NCBI RefSeq assembly: GCF_014201515.1
Contig: NZ_JACHEQ010000001.1
Span: 248,001-312,000, forward strand
From: Anoxybacillus mongoliensis
Lineage (GTDB): Bacteria > Bacillota > Bacilli > Bacillales > Anoxybacillaceae
Direction: 5' to 3'
DNA length: 64,000 nucleotides
Below the pieces are notes generated by a model. That model searched no databases. It saw nothing but the letters and a program-made list of their open reading frames with translations, and was not told where the DNA came from. Made by a program: the position numbers and the translations under genes. Of this stretch, positions 47,650 through 57,313 are shown piece by piece; positions within the stretch are counted from its first letter, which is position 1; each line of letters opens with the position of its first letter.

Positions 47650-48809
47650 TATTCGTCCTCCTCGGCAACGAGTTGTAAAAATAGTTGAACGATTTCTTCT
47701 GACGGCTTCCCTCCGCCTGTTTGTCGTTCATAAAAACGCGTAAATAACGTTTCAATTGGCACATCGGTATGCACTTCACGAACGATTTCTTCTTTCTTTA
47801 AGTAATTCGGGCGAATATGAACAAATCCGTCATACAATTTGCGCAAACGGTGTGTTTCTTCTAATGTTAACGATTGCTCGACATCAATTTCCAAATCAAT
47901 CCATGCATCGCGGTCGCGCCCTTCTTCGATCCAACGATACACTTGCTTAAGCCCGTCTGTTGCCCTCCATTTGACGAGCGGACGTCCTTTTGACAATAAA
48001 TATTCAGAAATGATCGGCGCACAGCGTGGCTGCACGTCAATGATCGTAACGGACTTGCTATATCCCGCTTCGGAAAAACTGTAAGCAAGCGGTGAGCCCG
48101 CATAGCGTGCAGGCATGACGGCATGTTTCACATCTTGCGGACGATGCAAATGACCGAGCGCGACATATTGCGCGCGTGTAGGGAAACTTGCAGGCGACAC
48201 CGTATACGCTCCCCCAAGCTCAATCGGACGCTCGGAGTCGCACGTCGCTCCGCCTGCAACATATACATGGCTCATTGCAATGTTCACCGCATCCTCTCGA
48301 AACGATTCGTTCATTTTCGCAAAAATAGCGCGAATGCGCTCATCATATCGCGCGCGCAATAACGCTTCATCGCATTCCTCTGCCAACAATTCATTCAGTC
48401 GTGACTCTGACGGATATGGAAGCGCTCCGATCATTAATGTTTCATCGCTTGATGGAACATAAATTTGTTGCACACGATCCGTCGGAAAGCCTAGCAACGT
48501 AATGGCGTGCATATTTGCAATCGGAGCAGCAGCGCTTAAACGTCCCGGATGATCATGGTTTCCTGCAATCACGACGACGTGACGCTTGCCATAATCACTT
48601 AAACGCGAAAGCGCTTCGTAAAAAAGCTTTTCCGCATCGGCAGGCGGATTGACTGTATCAAACGCATCCCCTGCAAGCAATACGACATCAATGTTTTCTT
48701 TTTGTACGATGTCTACGATTTCATCGATCACCGCTTCTTGCTCTCGAAGGCGGCTTCGCCCTTCAAGCATTTTTCCTAAATGCCAATCCGCTGTATGTAA
48801 AATGCGCAA
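47649..48809 (-). CDS. sbcD: SbcD exonuclease subunit (Mre11-like)
   Basis: A 386-aa calcineurin-like phosphoesterase. Metal-binding motifs: LHTADWHLGKMLEG at residues 4-17, LLAGDAFDTVNPP near 48, VIAGNHDHPGRL near 80 and GHLHRPQ near 215. It is the nuclease partner of SbcC. TTG 48809 is chosen because GGGAGGGG precedes it and the protein then begins LRILHTADWHLGK; the ORF to 48848 would extend into addA. It lies one base after the addA stop. Confidence 0.93.
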   Translation of the reverse strand: MRILHTADWHLGKMLEGRSRLREQEAVIDEIVDIVQKENIDVVLLAGDAFDTVNPPADAEKLFYEALSRLSDYGKRHVVVIAGNHDHPGRLSAAAPIANMHAITLLGFPTDRVQQIYVPSSDETLMIGALPYPSESRLNELLAEECDEALLRARYDERIRAIFAKMNESFREDAVNIAMSHVYVAGGATCDSERPIELGGAYTVSPASFPTRAQYVALGHLHRPQDVKHAVMPARYAGSPLAYSFSEAGYSKSVTIIDVQPRCAPIISEYLLSKGRPLVKWRATDGLKQVYRWIEEGRDRDAWIDLEIDVEQSLTLEETHRLRKLYDGFVHIRPNYLKKEEIVREVHTDVPIETLFTRFYERQTGGGKPSEEIVQLFLQLVAEEDE

Positions 48810-48810
48810 A

Positions 48811-51800
48811 TTAATCCCCTCCCATCGGCACAAGTAGAGCACCATCAAAAGCGTACACGTACGTTTCTGTTACTTCCTTTTTCCAAATGGCTTCAATCGC
48901 TTCCCGATATAGCGCCAATTGCCCTTTATATCGTCGCCTTAATTCCTCTTTCGGCTCGTTCATCCACGACACACGATCTGTTTTATAGTCAATTAAAACG
49001 AGCCCGTGCTCATCTTCAAACACGCAATCAATCACCCCTTGAACGACAACTGTCTCACCGTCCATTTCGTGCGCTAAATAAAACGGCACTTCACGTTCAA
49101 GCCGCGCCGCACGTTGCATTCGTTTGCCAAGCGGCGTGTTAAAAAAGGCGACAATGCTTTCTACATCAACAGCTTTTGCTTGTTCTTGCGTTAGCCATTC
49201 ACCGTGGACCATGCGTGCGATTTGCTCCTGCACCGCATCAACGGTGATTTCTTTTGTAACATCCATATGTTGCATGACCAGATGCATCATCGTTCCTCGC
49301 TCAGCTGGCGTCATCGTTTTCGCTTGTAAAAAGCGTGGACGTTCAATAAGCTCTTTTCGAAACGGTTGTTCCGCATGCCCTCCGTATATGTCACGCTGTC
49401 GTTTTAACTCCGATACGCTTTGTTTTGCTCGTAACACCGTGGCGTCCGCATACGTGTATGTCCAAAAAAGACGGCGCTTTATTTCTTGTTCATATTCGCT
49501 TTTCATTAACACAGGTTGCAGTTGTTGAATCGCTTCGACCATGTCTCGATGTTCATTCACTTGCTCATCTTCTTGTTCAAGCGAATGCGCTGACACAACG
49601 TGCATCTCCCATAGCGATGCATCGTGAAGCACCGTTTTCGACGGACAAATGCTTTGTGGATGGCGGATGAGAGCATAACCGAGCCAATCCGCGTAGCTTT
49701 TTGCCTTTTCGATGACATACGCAGGAAGTTCCCACGTCGATGTGTAAGTGACTTCTTGCCATTTTTTCTTTTCCGCTTCGATATCCTTTACCGTCGATAC
49801 GATGTATAACTTTTCTTTTGCCCGCGTCAGCGCGACGTATAAAATGCGCATTTCTTCCGCAAGCATTTGCAGTTTCATTTTTTTCTTTATCGCCAATTGC
49901 GCGACCGTCGGATAACTTGCTCGCCACGTCGGATGAACGAAGCGCATCCCTAGTCCGAAATCTTTATCTAATATATAGTCGCCTCGTAAATCTTGCATAT
50001 TAAATGATTTCGCTGCACCAGCTAAAAAGACGACCGGAAACTCAAGCCCTTTACTTTTATGAATCGTCATCATGCGCACAACATCTTCTTGTTCTGTGAG
50101 CGAACGTGCCGCTCCAAAATCGTCTTCGCGTTCTTTTAGCCGTTCAATAAAGCGTAAAAAGCGGAAAATGCCACGAAATGACGTTTGTTCATATTGTTTC
50201 GCGCGATCATACAACGCGCGCAAATTCGCTTGCCGCTGTTTTCCTCCCGGCATTCCACCAACGTAGTCGTAAAAGTTTGTATCACGATACAATTGCCAAA
50301 TCAAATCGGCAAGCGGTTTTTGTCTTGCTTCGGTACGCCATTCGAATAAATATGAAAGCCAACGGTTCATTTTTTCGTGCAGTTCATCATGTTGTCGTTG
50401 CTCGACAAAAGCAAGCAACGCCTCATAAAATGCTCCGTCTTTTTTCGCTAGGCGAATGCGCGCCAACTCCTCTTCGTTTAAGCCAACAATTGGAGAGCGA
50501 AGCACTGCTGCAAGCGGAATATCTTGATACGGATTGTCAATCACTTTTAAAAGCGACAACATAATCGACACTTCTGTTGCGGAAAAGTAACCGCTAGATA
50601 ACTCAGCATATACAGGAACGTTTTGTTTGCGAAACTCCTCTAACATTGCTGAAGCAGATGACATCGAGCGGCATAAAATGACGATGTCGCGATACATTAA
50701 GCGCCGTTCCCCTTTTAAGCGACGGTCGTAAACGAAAAACGGCTCAGCAAGTAATTGTTTAATTTTTTTAGCAATCCAGCGCGCTTCTAGCTGAACAGCC
50801 GTTACATCCTCTTGTTCTTCTTCATCGCTTTCTTCTTTTGCTTGATTAATCCACACGCATTCAACAGGCACTTGTTTTTCAGGATAATCAAGGGCGCCAA
50901 AGCGAAGCGCAGCATCGTCGTCATAACGCATGTCGCCGATCGTTTCTGTCATGAGTTGTCGAAAAATAAAATTCGTTCCGTCTAATATTTCTTTTCGGCT
51001 GCGAAAGTTTTTCGCTAAATCGATGCGAAGTCCACCATCTCCTTCTTTCGTGAAGCGACCATATTTTTGTAAAAAAAGCGACGGTTCCGCTAGACGAAAG
51101 CCGTAAATCGACTGTTTCACGTCGCCGACCATAAACATGTTGCCCGTTGCTTCATCGTCATTTGATACGAGCCGTAAAATCGATTCTTGCACCATATTCG
51201 TATCTTGATATTCGTCAACGAGCACTTCAGCAAATTGTGCTCGATAATAAAGGGCGGCTTCTGACGGCTTCAGCTCATGCTCGGGAGAATGGGCGCGTAA
51301 AATGCGTAAACAGTAATGTTCTAAGTCAGAAAAATCAACGATGCCTTTTTCATCTTTTTTCGCTTGCAATAGCTTAGCAAACCGTTGCACGATTTGGACG
51401 ATCGTTGCAGCAATCGGCTTCATTTCGCGCAAATGGCGAATGTATGTCGCCGGTTGAAACGAAAACAACTCTTCTGTTAAACTGCTTATTTCTTTTTTCA
51501 CTTGGTCGCGCAATTTTTTTACATCATCCACAAGCTGTTCATCATACGCTCCGTCTTTCGGCTTTCTTTTTGCAGTCGCAAACGATACGTTTTTCATTGC
51601 TTCATGCAACTTTTGCCACGACTCATCACGCGCTTCTTTTAGCTTTGCAATGACTTGTTGATCGCTCACGAGCGTATCATGCAAATAATCGGGTCCGCCC
51701 GGCTCTTTCGTTTTTTGCAGCGCTTGCAACAATCGTTGTTCCGCTGCTTCAAACGCCAAATCGACCGCTTGAAAAAGGTAGTGAGCATACGGCAAATCGT

Positions 51801-52440
51801 CGATGCGTGCGTGTTCTGCGACATCGTACATATGAACGATTTGTTGTAGCCATTCGTTTGGATTAGGATGCGAACGTGAAAATTCATATAGACGCAAAAT
51901 GAGCGTTTGTAAATCCGCATCCGTCCGATCGCTCGTATATCGATCGACAACAGCTAAAAATGCTTCATCGTTGTCGGCGTAATATTGCTCAAATAATGTT
52001 TCTAACACTTCTTCTTTTAATAAAGCCATTTCTCCCTCATCCGCAATACGAAACACCGGATCAATGCCGATGACATAATAATATTTACGAATGACATCTA
52101 AACAAAACGAGTGAATCGTTGAAATAGACGCTTTTTGCAAAAGACTGAGTTGTCTTCGTAAATGGAGAGAATGTGGCTCTTTTTCAAGCGCTTTTTCTAA
52201 CGCTTCTCCGATGCGTTGGCGCATTTCGGCCGCTGCGGCATTTGTAAACGTCACAACAAGTAACCGATCGACATCGATCGGTCGCTCTTTATGCAATATT
52301 TTTTGAATGATGCGCTCGACAAGCACCGCCGTTTTTCCTGATCCCGCTGCTGCGGCAACGAGCGTATGCTTTCCAGTCGCATAAATTGCTTGCCATTGTT
52401 CATCTGTCCATTGACTTTCTAGTGGTTTTGGCGGAATCAC
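48811..52440 (-). CDS. addA: ATP-dependent helicase/nuclease subunit AddA
   Basis: A 1209-aa UvrD-type helicase with C-terminal RecB-like nuclease; with AddB it resects double-strand breaks up to Chi for recombination. Walker A is VAAAAGSGKTAVLVERII near residue 28, Walker B VDEYQDTN near 410, and VRMMTIHKSKGLEFPVVFLA near 795 is helicase motif V. The nuclease motif LIDYKTDR lies near 1150. GTG 52440 has AAAGGGGTG seven bases upstream. It follows addB after four bases. Confidence 0.95.
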   Translation of the reverse strand: MIPPKPLESQWTDEQWQAIYATGKHTLVAAAAGSGKTAVLVERIIQKILHKERPIDVDRLLVVTFTNAAAAEMRQRIGEALEKALEKEPHSLHLRRQLSLLQKASISTIHSFCLDVIRKYYYVIGIDPVFRIADEGEMALLKEEVLETLFEQYYADNDEAFLAVVDRYTSDRTDADLQTLILRLYEFSRSHPNPNEWLQQIVHMYDVAEHARIDDLPYAHYLFQAVDLAFEAAEQRLLQALQKTKEPGGPDYLHDTLVSDQQVIAKLKEARDESWQKLHEAMKNVSFATAKRKPKDGAYDEQLVDDVKKLRDQVKKEISSLTEELFSFQPATYIRHLREMKPIAATIVQIVQRFAKLLQAKKDEKGIVDFSDLEHYCLRILRAHSPEHELKPSEAALYYRAQFAEVLVDEYQDTNMVQESILRLVSNDDEATGNMFMVGDVKQSIYGFRLAEPSLFLQKYGRFTKEGDGGLRIDLAKNFRSRKEILDGTNFIFRQLMTETIGDMRYDDDAALRFGALDYPEKQVPVECVWINQAKEESDEEEQEDVTAVQLEARWIAKKIKQLLAEPFFVYDRRLKGERRLMYRDIVILCRSMSSASAMLEEFRKQNVPVYAELSSGYFSATEVSIMLSLLKVIDNPYQDIPLAAVLRSPIVGLNEEELARIRLAKKDGAFYEALLAFVEQRQHDELHEKMNRWLSYLFEWRTEARQKPLADLIWQLYRDTNFYDYVGGMPGGKQRQANLRALYDRAKQYEQTSFRGIFRFLRFIERLKEREDDFGAARSLTEQEDVVRMMTIHKSKGLEFPVVFLAGAAKSFNMQDLRGDYILDKDFGLGMRFVHPTWRASYPTVAQLAIKKKMKLQMLAEEMRILYVALTRAKEKLYIVSTVKDIEAEKKKWQEVTYTSTWELPAYVIEKAKSYADWLGYALIRHPQSICPSKTVLHDASLWEMHVVSAHSLEQEDEQVNEHRDMVEAIQQLQPVLMKSEYEQEIKRRLFWTYTYADATVLRAKQSVSELKRQRDIYGGHAEQPFRKELIERPRFLQAKTMTPAERGTMMHLVMQHMDVTKEITVDAVQEQIARMVHGEWLTQEQAKAVDVESIVAFFNTPLGKRMQRAARLEREVPFYLAHEMDGETVVVQGVIDCVFEDEHGLVLIDYKTDRVSWMNEPKEELRRRYKGQLALYREAIEAIWKKEVTETYVYAFDGALLVPMGGD

Positions 52441-52444
52441 ATCA

Positions 52445-55400
52445 TCACCCCTTTAACCATTCATCGATATGTTTCGGTGTTAATACGCGATATTGTTCCG
52501 CGTCGACCCCTTCATCAAATTGGCACACATCGCGAAACTCACAATATTGGCATGCTGTTTTATCTTTTTGTTTATATGGTGCAATTTGTGTAACACCTTC
52601 CATCATTTGTTCACCTACATCGACAATAAAGCGTCGCACATGTTGCCGTAGCATTGTAAATTGTTGCTCTGTTAACACTTTCGAATGTTGCGCGAACGTT
52701 CCATTTTTATTTAAGCGAACAGGAATAATGAGAGAACTTGTCCCCGGTTCTATATTTTCATCCATTAAGCGAATCGTTTTTTCGTCTGCCAATACATATC
52801 CGCCCATTTTAAACTGTTCTAAAAACTTTTTCTCCAATTCACGTTCGTCAAGCCATTCATTCAGTTTCATCATTGGGTTATGAATCGGAAAGTATAGCAC
52901 GCCCGCTGGAAACGCTGATGTGCCAACAAGTCGCTGGGCATATTCAAGCACAATATCTAAATATGCTAACATTTGCAACGCTAAGCCGTAATATACTTCC
53001 GTTAAATCGAGCGTCTTTTGCTTTGATTTATAGTCAATAATGCGAAGAAGTACACCTTGTTCGCTCATTGCTTGATCGACTCGGTCAATTCGCCCGACAA
53101 ACTGCAACACCGTCCCGTCCGATAACGTAAACGAAAGCGGCGGGAGCGGCTCGCCTTCACCAAATCCTAATTCGACGCCAATTGGTACAAATCCACTTCT
53201 TTTTGCATGTTCACTTAATACGGTCGTCGCTTTCGTCATAATCGTTTGCAGTTTTTTCTTCATATATCGGTAACGGTGTGTACTTAATAACACTTCTTGT
53301 TGAATATATGGTGCAATTTGTTCAACCGCTTCATATGACAGTTGCTCGCATTGCTGTTTAGATAGTTGACTCCACGGAAGTTGCTCTTGACGCAAACGAT
53401 CAGCGATCACTTTTAACGCCTGATGAAACAACTGACCCATATCAGGCGCCTTTAATTGAAACACGGTTCGTTCTTTTAACTTTAAGCCGTGCGCAGCAAA
53501 ATGCGCGAACGGGCAACGATTAAACGTCTCCATACGTGAAATGCTCGCCTTCACTTTTTTCCCATATAGCTCTTTCGCCAACTGCTTATTTAATCGTTTC
53601 GAGCGATTTTCATAAAATAACGCACGACCAACGACCGCGATTCGTCCTTTCCATTGTTCATGTTGGACGTAGGTGTTGTATACATCCCACCATATCGGTT
53701 CGATAGCATATTGTCGTTTCCATGCTTCTAATTGTTGCACGAGCGGACCGAGCGTTGCGACATCGTTTGTCACATACGACAGCTGTTGTTGTAGTGGAAG
53801 TACAAACGGATCCGCTCCCCATTGCATTTTTGTCACGTACGGGAACATGTCCATCAACCGCTTAATAAACATCGACGGCAATAACGTTTTTTCTTGTTCA
53901 TCAGCTAGCGCATACGTGACATATAAACGTTCAGATGGGCTAACAAGCGCTAAATAAAGCAAAAAAGATTCATCAAGTAACCGTTCGCGACTAGCTGGAG
54001 CAACATGTAAAGAATAATGGTGCAACAATTCACGATCCGTTTCCGACAACATGCCATCATCATTTTTGCGCATCGGAATGACCCCTTCGTTTACCCCTAC
54101 AAGAAACGTACAACGAATATTCGAAAGACGCGAACGATCGAAATGTGCGATTAACACTTGGTCCGTCGCTGGTGGGACGAGAGAAAACTGCAAACTTTCA
54201 AGTCCCGTTTCAATAATCGTAAAAAACGTTTCAAGCGAAAGTGATTCATCGCCTAATATTTCAACATATTCATCAAGCAAATGAATAAACGCTTGCCATA
54301 CTTGCTCATGATGGCGGGCAGCGGACAAATCGCCTCTTTCTTCTGCTTCATCGCGCAAACGTTCTAATTTTTGCGGAATATGAAGCTGTTCTGCATATGC
54401 ATATAGCGCTTCGCATCGCTCACGCCCTGTTTTTGCTTGCTTCAGTCGCTTTTGTAAAAACAACAACGGCGAAATGACAAGCTTACGCCATTCGTTTAAT
54501 TGTTGTTCATATCGTTTTTCTTCATCGGTTTGTGGGGCGTGTATACCTTCTAACCCTTTATATTTACGATACGTCCAATGCTCCGTCCATTTATCTCCTT
54601 GTATGCCGAAAGCAAGCACATAGTTTTCAAGCTGATCCATGACCATGCGCATCTCATGAACAGGTTGCTCAAGCGAGAAAAACAAATCTGTTTTTACAGC
54701 ACGAAACACCGCTTCATAACGAAAATTTGTCCGCACCGCTTCCATACTTGCGCGCAAAAATTCAATAAACGGATGATCAAGCATCGGTTCTTTTTCGTCA
54801 ATAAAATATGGAATACGATAATCAGCAAATACTGTTTTTAACACGTCGCGATAGTCTGAAACGTTGCGAATCAATAAGGCGATGTCACGATAGCGATATC
54901 CTTCATCGCGTACAAGCCGAATGATTTCGCGCGCAATCCCTTCCATTTCTGCTCGTCGGGTGGTCGCTTCTCCGATGACGATCGCTTCCGTTTGCTTTTC
55001 CAACTTACAAACAGGTCGTGCATCATAACATGCTTCAAGATGACGAAGCTCTTCATGTTTATGGCGAACGTTGTCATGAAGTTGTACGACGTTTTCGATC
55101 GCTATCGCGTTTTGTAGTGCGATTTCACGCAGTTGCGCATACGTCTGCCACGTGTTTCGGAATACATGTAACTCGTTTGGTAGCTGTTCATACGGAGCGT
55201 CTAACGTGAGCGCAATCGTCACATGCGGGCAATGAATAAATAATTGTTCAATGACCATATATTCTTGGGGCGTAAATTCATAAAAGCCGTCGATGTAAAT
55301 ACGGGCACGCTTCATATAGGAAGAATGACGAATTTTTTCAGCGAGCAAGCGTAAATAATCTTCTGAATCGACATAATGATGCGCCATATACTGTTCAAAT

Positions 55401-55909
55401 TGCTCAAAAATCATCGCTGTATCTTTTAATTTATCGGCAAGTACTATTTCGTTTGCGGTTGCATGACGGCGCAGCTCTTCTTCTGTTTGTTTTAACGTTG
55501 TTGGGGTGACACAATATCGTTTATATTCCGTCAACATTTGTTCAAGTTGTTCAATAAAACCGCGTTTATCCGCCGCTTTTCGAAAGAGCTTTAACTGTTC
55601 TTTTTGCTGTTCAACAATTTTCCTTAGCAACATATGTACGCCTGTTTGCGTTAAATGATAGCGGCTCATGCCGCCTGTCTCTTGCAAGACGCGCCAAGCA
55701 AGACGTGTGAAACTAAACACTTGCGCGCGAATCATTCCTTTTATGTTTTCTTTCATTAAGGCGTATTCCGATTGAAACGTCATTTGTTCAGGAACAAGAT
55801 AAATGATCGGGCTTCCATCCGGTTCATGTGCGAGCTGATCGATGATTTCTTTTAAACACATCGTCGTTTTTCCGCTTCCAGAACGCCCGATGATGAAGCG
55901 TACAGACAT
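52445..55909 (-). CDS. addB: ATP-dependent helicase/nuclease subunit AddB
   Basis: A 1154-aa subunit with an inactivated helicase fold, Walker A RFIIGRSGSGKTTMC near residue 4, and a RecB-like nuclease (LRIIDYKSKQKTLDLTE near 960). Four cysteines for the structural [4Fe-4S] cluster are visible: FNRCPFAHFA near 800 and CQYCEFRDVCQFD near 1110. AddB recognises Chi and provides one of the two nucleases. It is the first gene of the addBA-sbcDC group; there is a weak site before the ATG. Confidence 0.95.
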   Translation of the reverse strand: MSVRFIIGRSGSGKTTMCLKEIIDQLAHEPDGSPIIYLVPEQMTFQSEYALMKENIKGMIRAQVFSFTRLAWRVLQETGGMSRYHLTQTGVHMLLRKIVEQQKEQLKLFRKAADKRGFIEQLEQMLTEYKRYCVTPTTLKQTEEELRRHATANEIVLADKLKDTAMIFEQFEQYMAHHYVDSEDYLRLLAEKIRHSSYMKRARIYIDGFYEFTPQEYMVIEQLFIHCPHVTIALTLDAPYEQLPNELHVFRNTWQTYAQLREIALQNAIAIENVVQLHDNVRHKHEELRHLEACYDARPVCKLEKQTEAIVIGEATTRRAEMEGIAREIIRLVRDEGYRYRDIALLIRNVSDYRDVLKTVFADYRIPYFIDEKEPMLDHPFIEFLRASMEAVRTNFRYEAVFRAVKTDLFFSLEQPVHEMRMVMDQLENYVLAFGIQGDKWTEHWTYRKYKGLEGIHAPQTDEEKRYEQQLNEWRKLVISPLLFLQKRLKQAKTGRERCEALYAYAEQLHIPQKLERLRDEAEERGDLSAARHHEQVWQAFIHLLDEYVEILGDESLSLETFFTIIETGLESLQFSLVPPATDQVLIAHFDRSRLSNIRCTFLVGVNEGVIPMRKNDDGMLSETDRELLHHYSLHVAPASRERLLDESFLLYLALVSPSERLYVTYALADEQEKTLLPSMFIKRLMDMFPYVTKMQWGADPFVLPLQQQLSYVTNDVATLGPLVQQLEAWKRQYAIEPIWWDVYNTYVQHEQWKGRIAVVGRALFYENRSKRLNKQLAKELYGKKVKASISRMETFNRCPFAHFAAHGLKLKERTVFQLKAPDMGQLFHQALKVIADRLRQEQLPWSQLSKQQCEQLSYEAVEQIAPYIQQEVLLSTHRYRYMKKKLQTIMTKATTVLSEHAKRSGFVPIGVELGFGEGEPLPPLSFTLSDGTVLQFVGRIDRVDQAMSEQGVLLRIIDYKSKQKTLDLTEVYYGLALQMLAYLDIVLEYAQRLVGTSAFPAGVLYFPIHNPMMKLNEWLDERELEKKFLEQFKMGGYVLADEKTIRLMDENIEPGTSSLIIPVRLNKNGTFAQHSKVLTEQQFTMLRQHVRRFIVDVGEQMMEGVTQIAPYKQKDKTACQYCEFRDVCQFDEGVDAEQYRVLTPKHIDEWLKG

Positions 55910-55925
55910 ATTCGTTCATCCTTTC

Positions 55926-56528
55926 TTATTTTCCGTCATGCAATGCGAAACGTTGCTCAACTTTTTTCCCAATGTACCAAAGAAGAAAAATAGCGACTGC
56001 CACAAACACCGTACGCATCGGGTGGCGAATAAGCGCCACCACATCATAACCAATAAAACTAATCATAAACACCATCACCATTTTTCCAAGCAAAACGGCA
56101 AGCATATATTGTTGCATCGCAATGCCCGATAGCCCTGCAACCACATTGACCGCCGCTGATGGTGTAAACGGAAAACAAAGGAGTAAAAAGAGCGGACCGA
56201 ATCCGCGTCGTTCCACCCAATGCATCATGCGGCGAATCGTCGGGTGGCGATGTAAAAAGGAGAAAAATCGTTGCCTCCCGATTTTTCGAACGAGGAAAAA
56301 GACGAGAAGAGAACCCACACTCGTCCCAATCCATGAAATGAGGAATCCTTTCCAAAGACCAAATGCCGCAGCATTTGCCATAACAAAAACGAAAAGTGGT
56401 AAAAACGGTAAAAATGCCTCAGCCATTGGCAGCAATACACCAGGAATCACGCCAAATGAACGATATTCCGCTAACATATCAAGCATATGTTTGATCGTAA
56501 ACCATTGTTTTAATTCCTCTAAACTCAT
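55926..56528 (-). CDS. TVP38/TMEM64 (DedA-like) membrane protein, YhjE-like
   Basis: A 200-aa membrane protein with the VTT-domain elements: PGVLLPMAEAFLPFLPLFVF near residue 28, WIGTSVGSLLVFFLVRKIGR near 65, RRGFGPLFLLLCFPFTPSAA near 108 and GLSGIAMQQYMLAVLLGKM near 132. B. subtilis yhjE occupies the same side of addB. Related proteins affect phospholipid flipping or transport, so a membrane-lipid role is likely but unproven. ATG 56528 has AAAGGGG upstream. Confidence 0.85.
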   Translation of the reverse strand: MSLEELKQWFTIKHMLDMLAEYRSFGVIPGVLLPMAEAFLPFLPLFVFVMANAAAFGLWKGFLISWIGTSVGSLLVFFLVRKIGRQRFFSFLHRHPTIRRMMHWVERRGFGPLFLLLCFPFTPSAAVNVVAGLSGIAMQQYMLAVLLGKMVMVFMISFIGYDVVALIRHPMRTVFVAVAIFLLWYIGKKVEQRFALHDGK

Positions 56529-56593
56529 ACTGTAACCCCTTTGTCACGTGCTCATGTTTATATTGTACAAGTTTAGAGGAAAAGAGAAAACTG

Positions 56594-57112
56594 TTACGAC
56601 CATTCCTTTTCTCTTAAATATAATAAATACATCATTTTCCTTTCGCGTGCTTCAATTCGTTCATTCATTTTTGTTCGTAGCTGAGCGGTACGATGTAGCT
56701 GATTCACGAATGAATGATGCGAAATACATAGCTCTACGCTCACGCCATTTGAAAACGTAATGCGCGTTTTCCCACCTTGAACATGTTCATGATGACGAAT
56801 ATGCAAATGAGATAGCCATACACATTGAGGATTCATTGGGGAGATTGTTGGAAAAAAGAAAATTTCGTTCGTTGGTTCGACTGCAATCGGTGCTTTATGA
56901 GAAGTGCCAATAATATGTCTCGCTCCATCTTTCCTTCCTCTTAAACTTGCGCCATAATACAAACAACTTTGTTCAATAATTTCCATCGGACTTTTTTTCA
57001 CGATGATTTCTCCATCTTCCTCTAACGCTTTCGTCCATATTTGTTTATCACGAGAAAGCGGAAAAAGTCCCATCGTGTAGCGCGTCAAATGTAGATGCTC
57101 GACAATGAGCAT
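56594..57112 (-). CDS. comK: Competence transcription factor ComK
   Basis: A 172-aa DNA-binding protein that activates late competence genes by binding AT-rich ComK boxes. It has TMGLFPLSRDKQIWTKALEE near residue 14, SCLYYGASLRGRKDGARHII near 50 and KAPIAVEPTNEIFFFPTISP near 78, all ComK landmarks. ATG 57112 has AGGGAGGG upstream; the ORF to 57145 lacks conserved residues. The C-terminal tail is basic. The gene is intact, so competence could be functional. Confidence 0.9.
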   Translation of the reverse strand: MLIVEHLHLTRYTMGLFPLSRDKQIWTKALEEDGEIIVKKSPMEIIEQSCLYYGASLRGRKDGARHIIGTSHKAPIAVEPTNEIFFFPTISPMNPQCVWLSHLHIRHHEHVQGGKTRITFSNGVSVELCISHHSFVNQLHRTAQLRTKMNERIEARERKMMYLLYLREKEWS

Positions 57113-57211
57113 ACAGCTCCCTCCCTTATTTTTATACACTTTCATATTTTTCTACTATTCAGTACCCCAACATCATCACCTCAGACAGGTTGAAGTGGTC
57201 TGACGATCGGT

Positions 57212-57260
57212 TACTCGGTGTTTTGTCACGCGGGGGCGTGACAAAACACCCTTTCGAGTA
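57212..57260. repeat. Strong inverted repeat, 15-bp perfect stem
   Basis: GGTGTTTTGTCACGC (57217-57231) and GCGTGACAAAACACC (57236-57250) pair perfectly around a GGGG loop. TACTC/GAGTA flanks (57212-57216, 57256-57260) extend the stem past a 5-base bulge. A smaller TCAGAC/GTCTGA hairpin lies just to the left (57181-57203). No T-run follows on either strand, so it is not a standard terminator. It lies in the comK-islet gap. Confidence 0.75.
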
Positions 57261-57284
57261 GCTTCCGCTAGACGAAAAAATGAA

Positions 57285-57305
57285 CTTATATGTTGTAGCC
57301 ATATA
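57285..57305 (+). repeat. Left copy of a 21-nt direct repeat
   Basis: AACTTATAT followed by GTTGTAGCCATA. The second copy at 58737-58757 is identical at 18 of 21 positions, differing only in the three bases TAT/CTA. This copy ends eight bases before the stop of the MazG-like gene. Confidence 0.7.
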
Positions 57306-57313
57306 CTACAATT

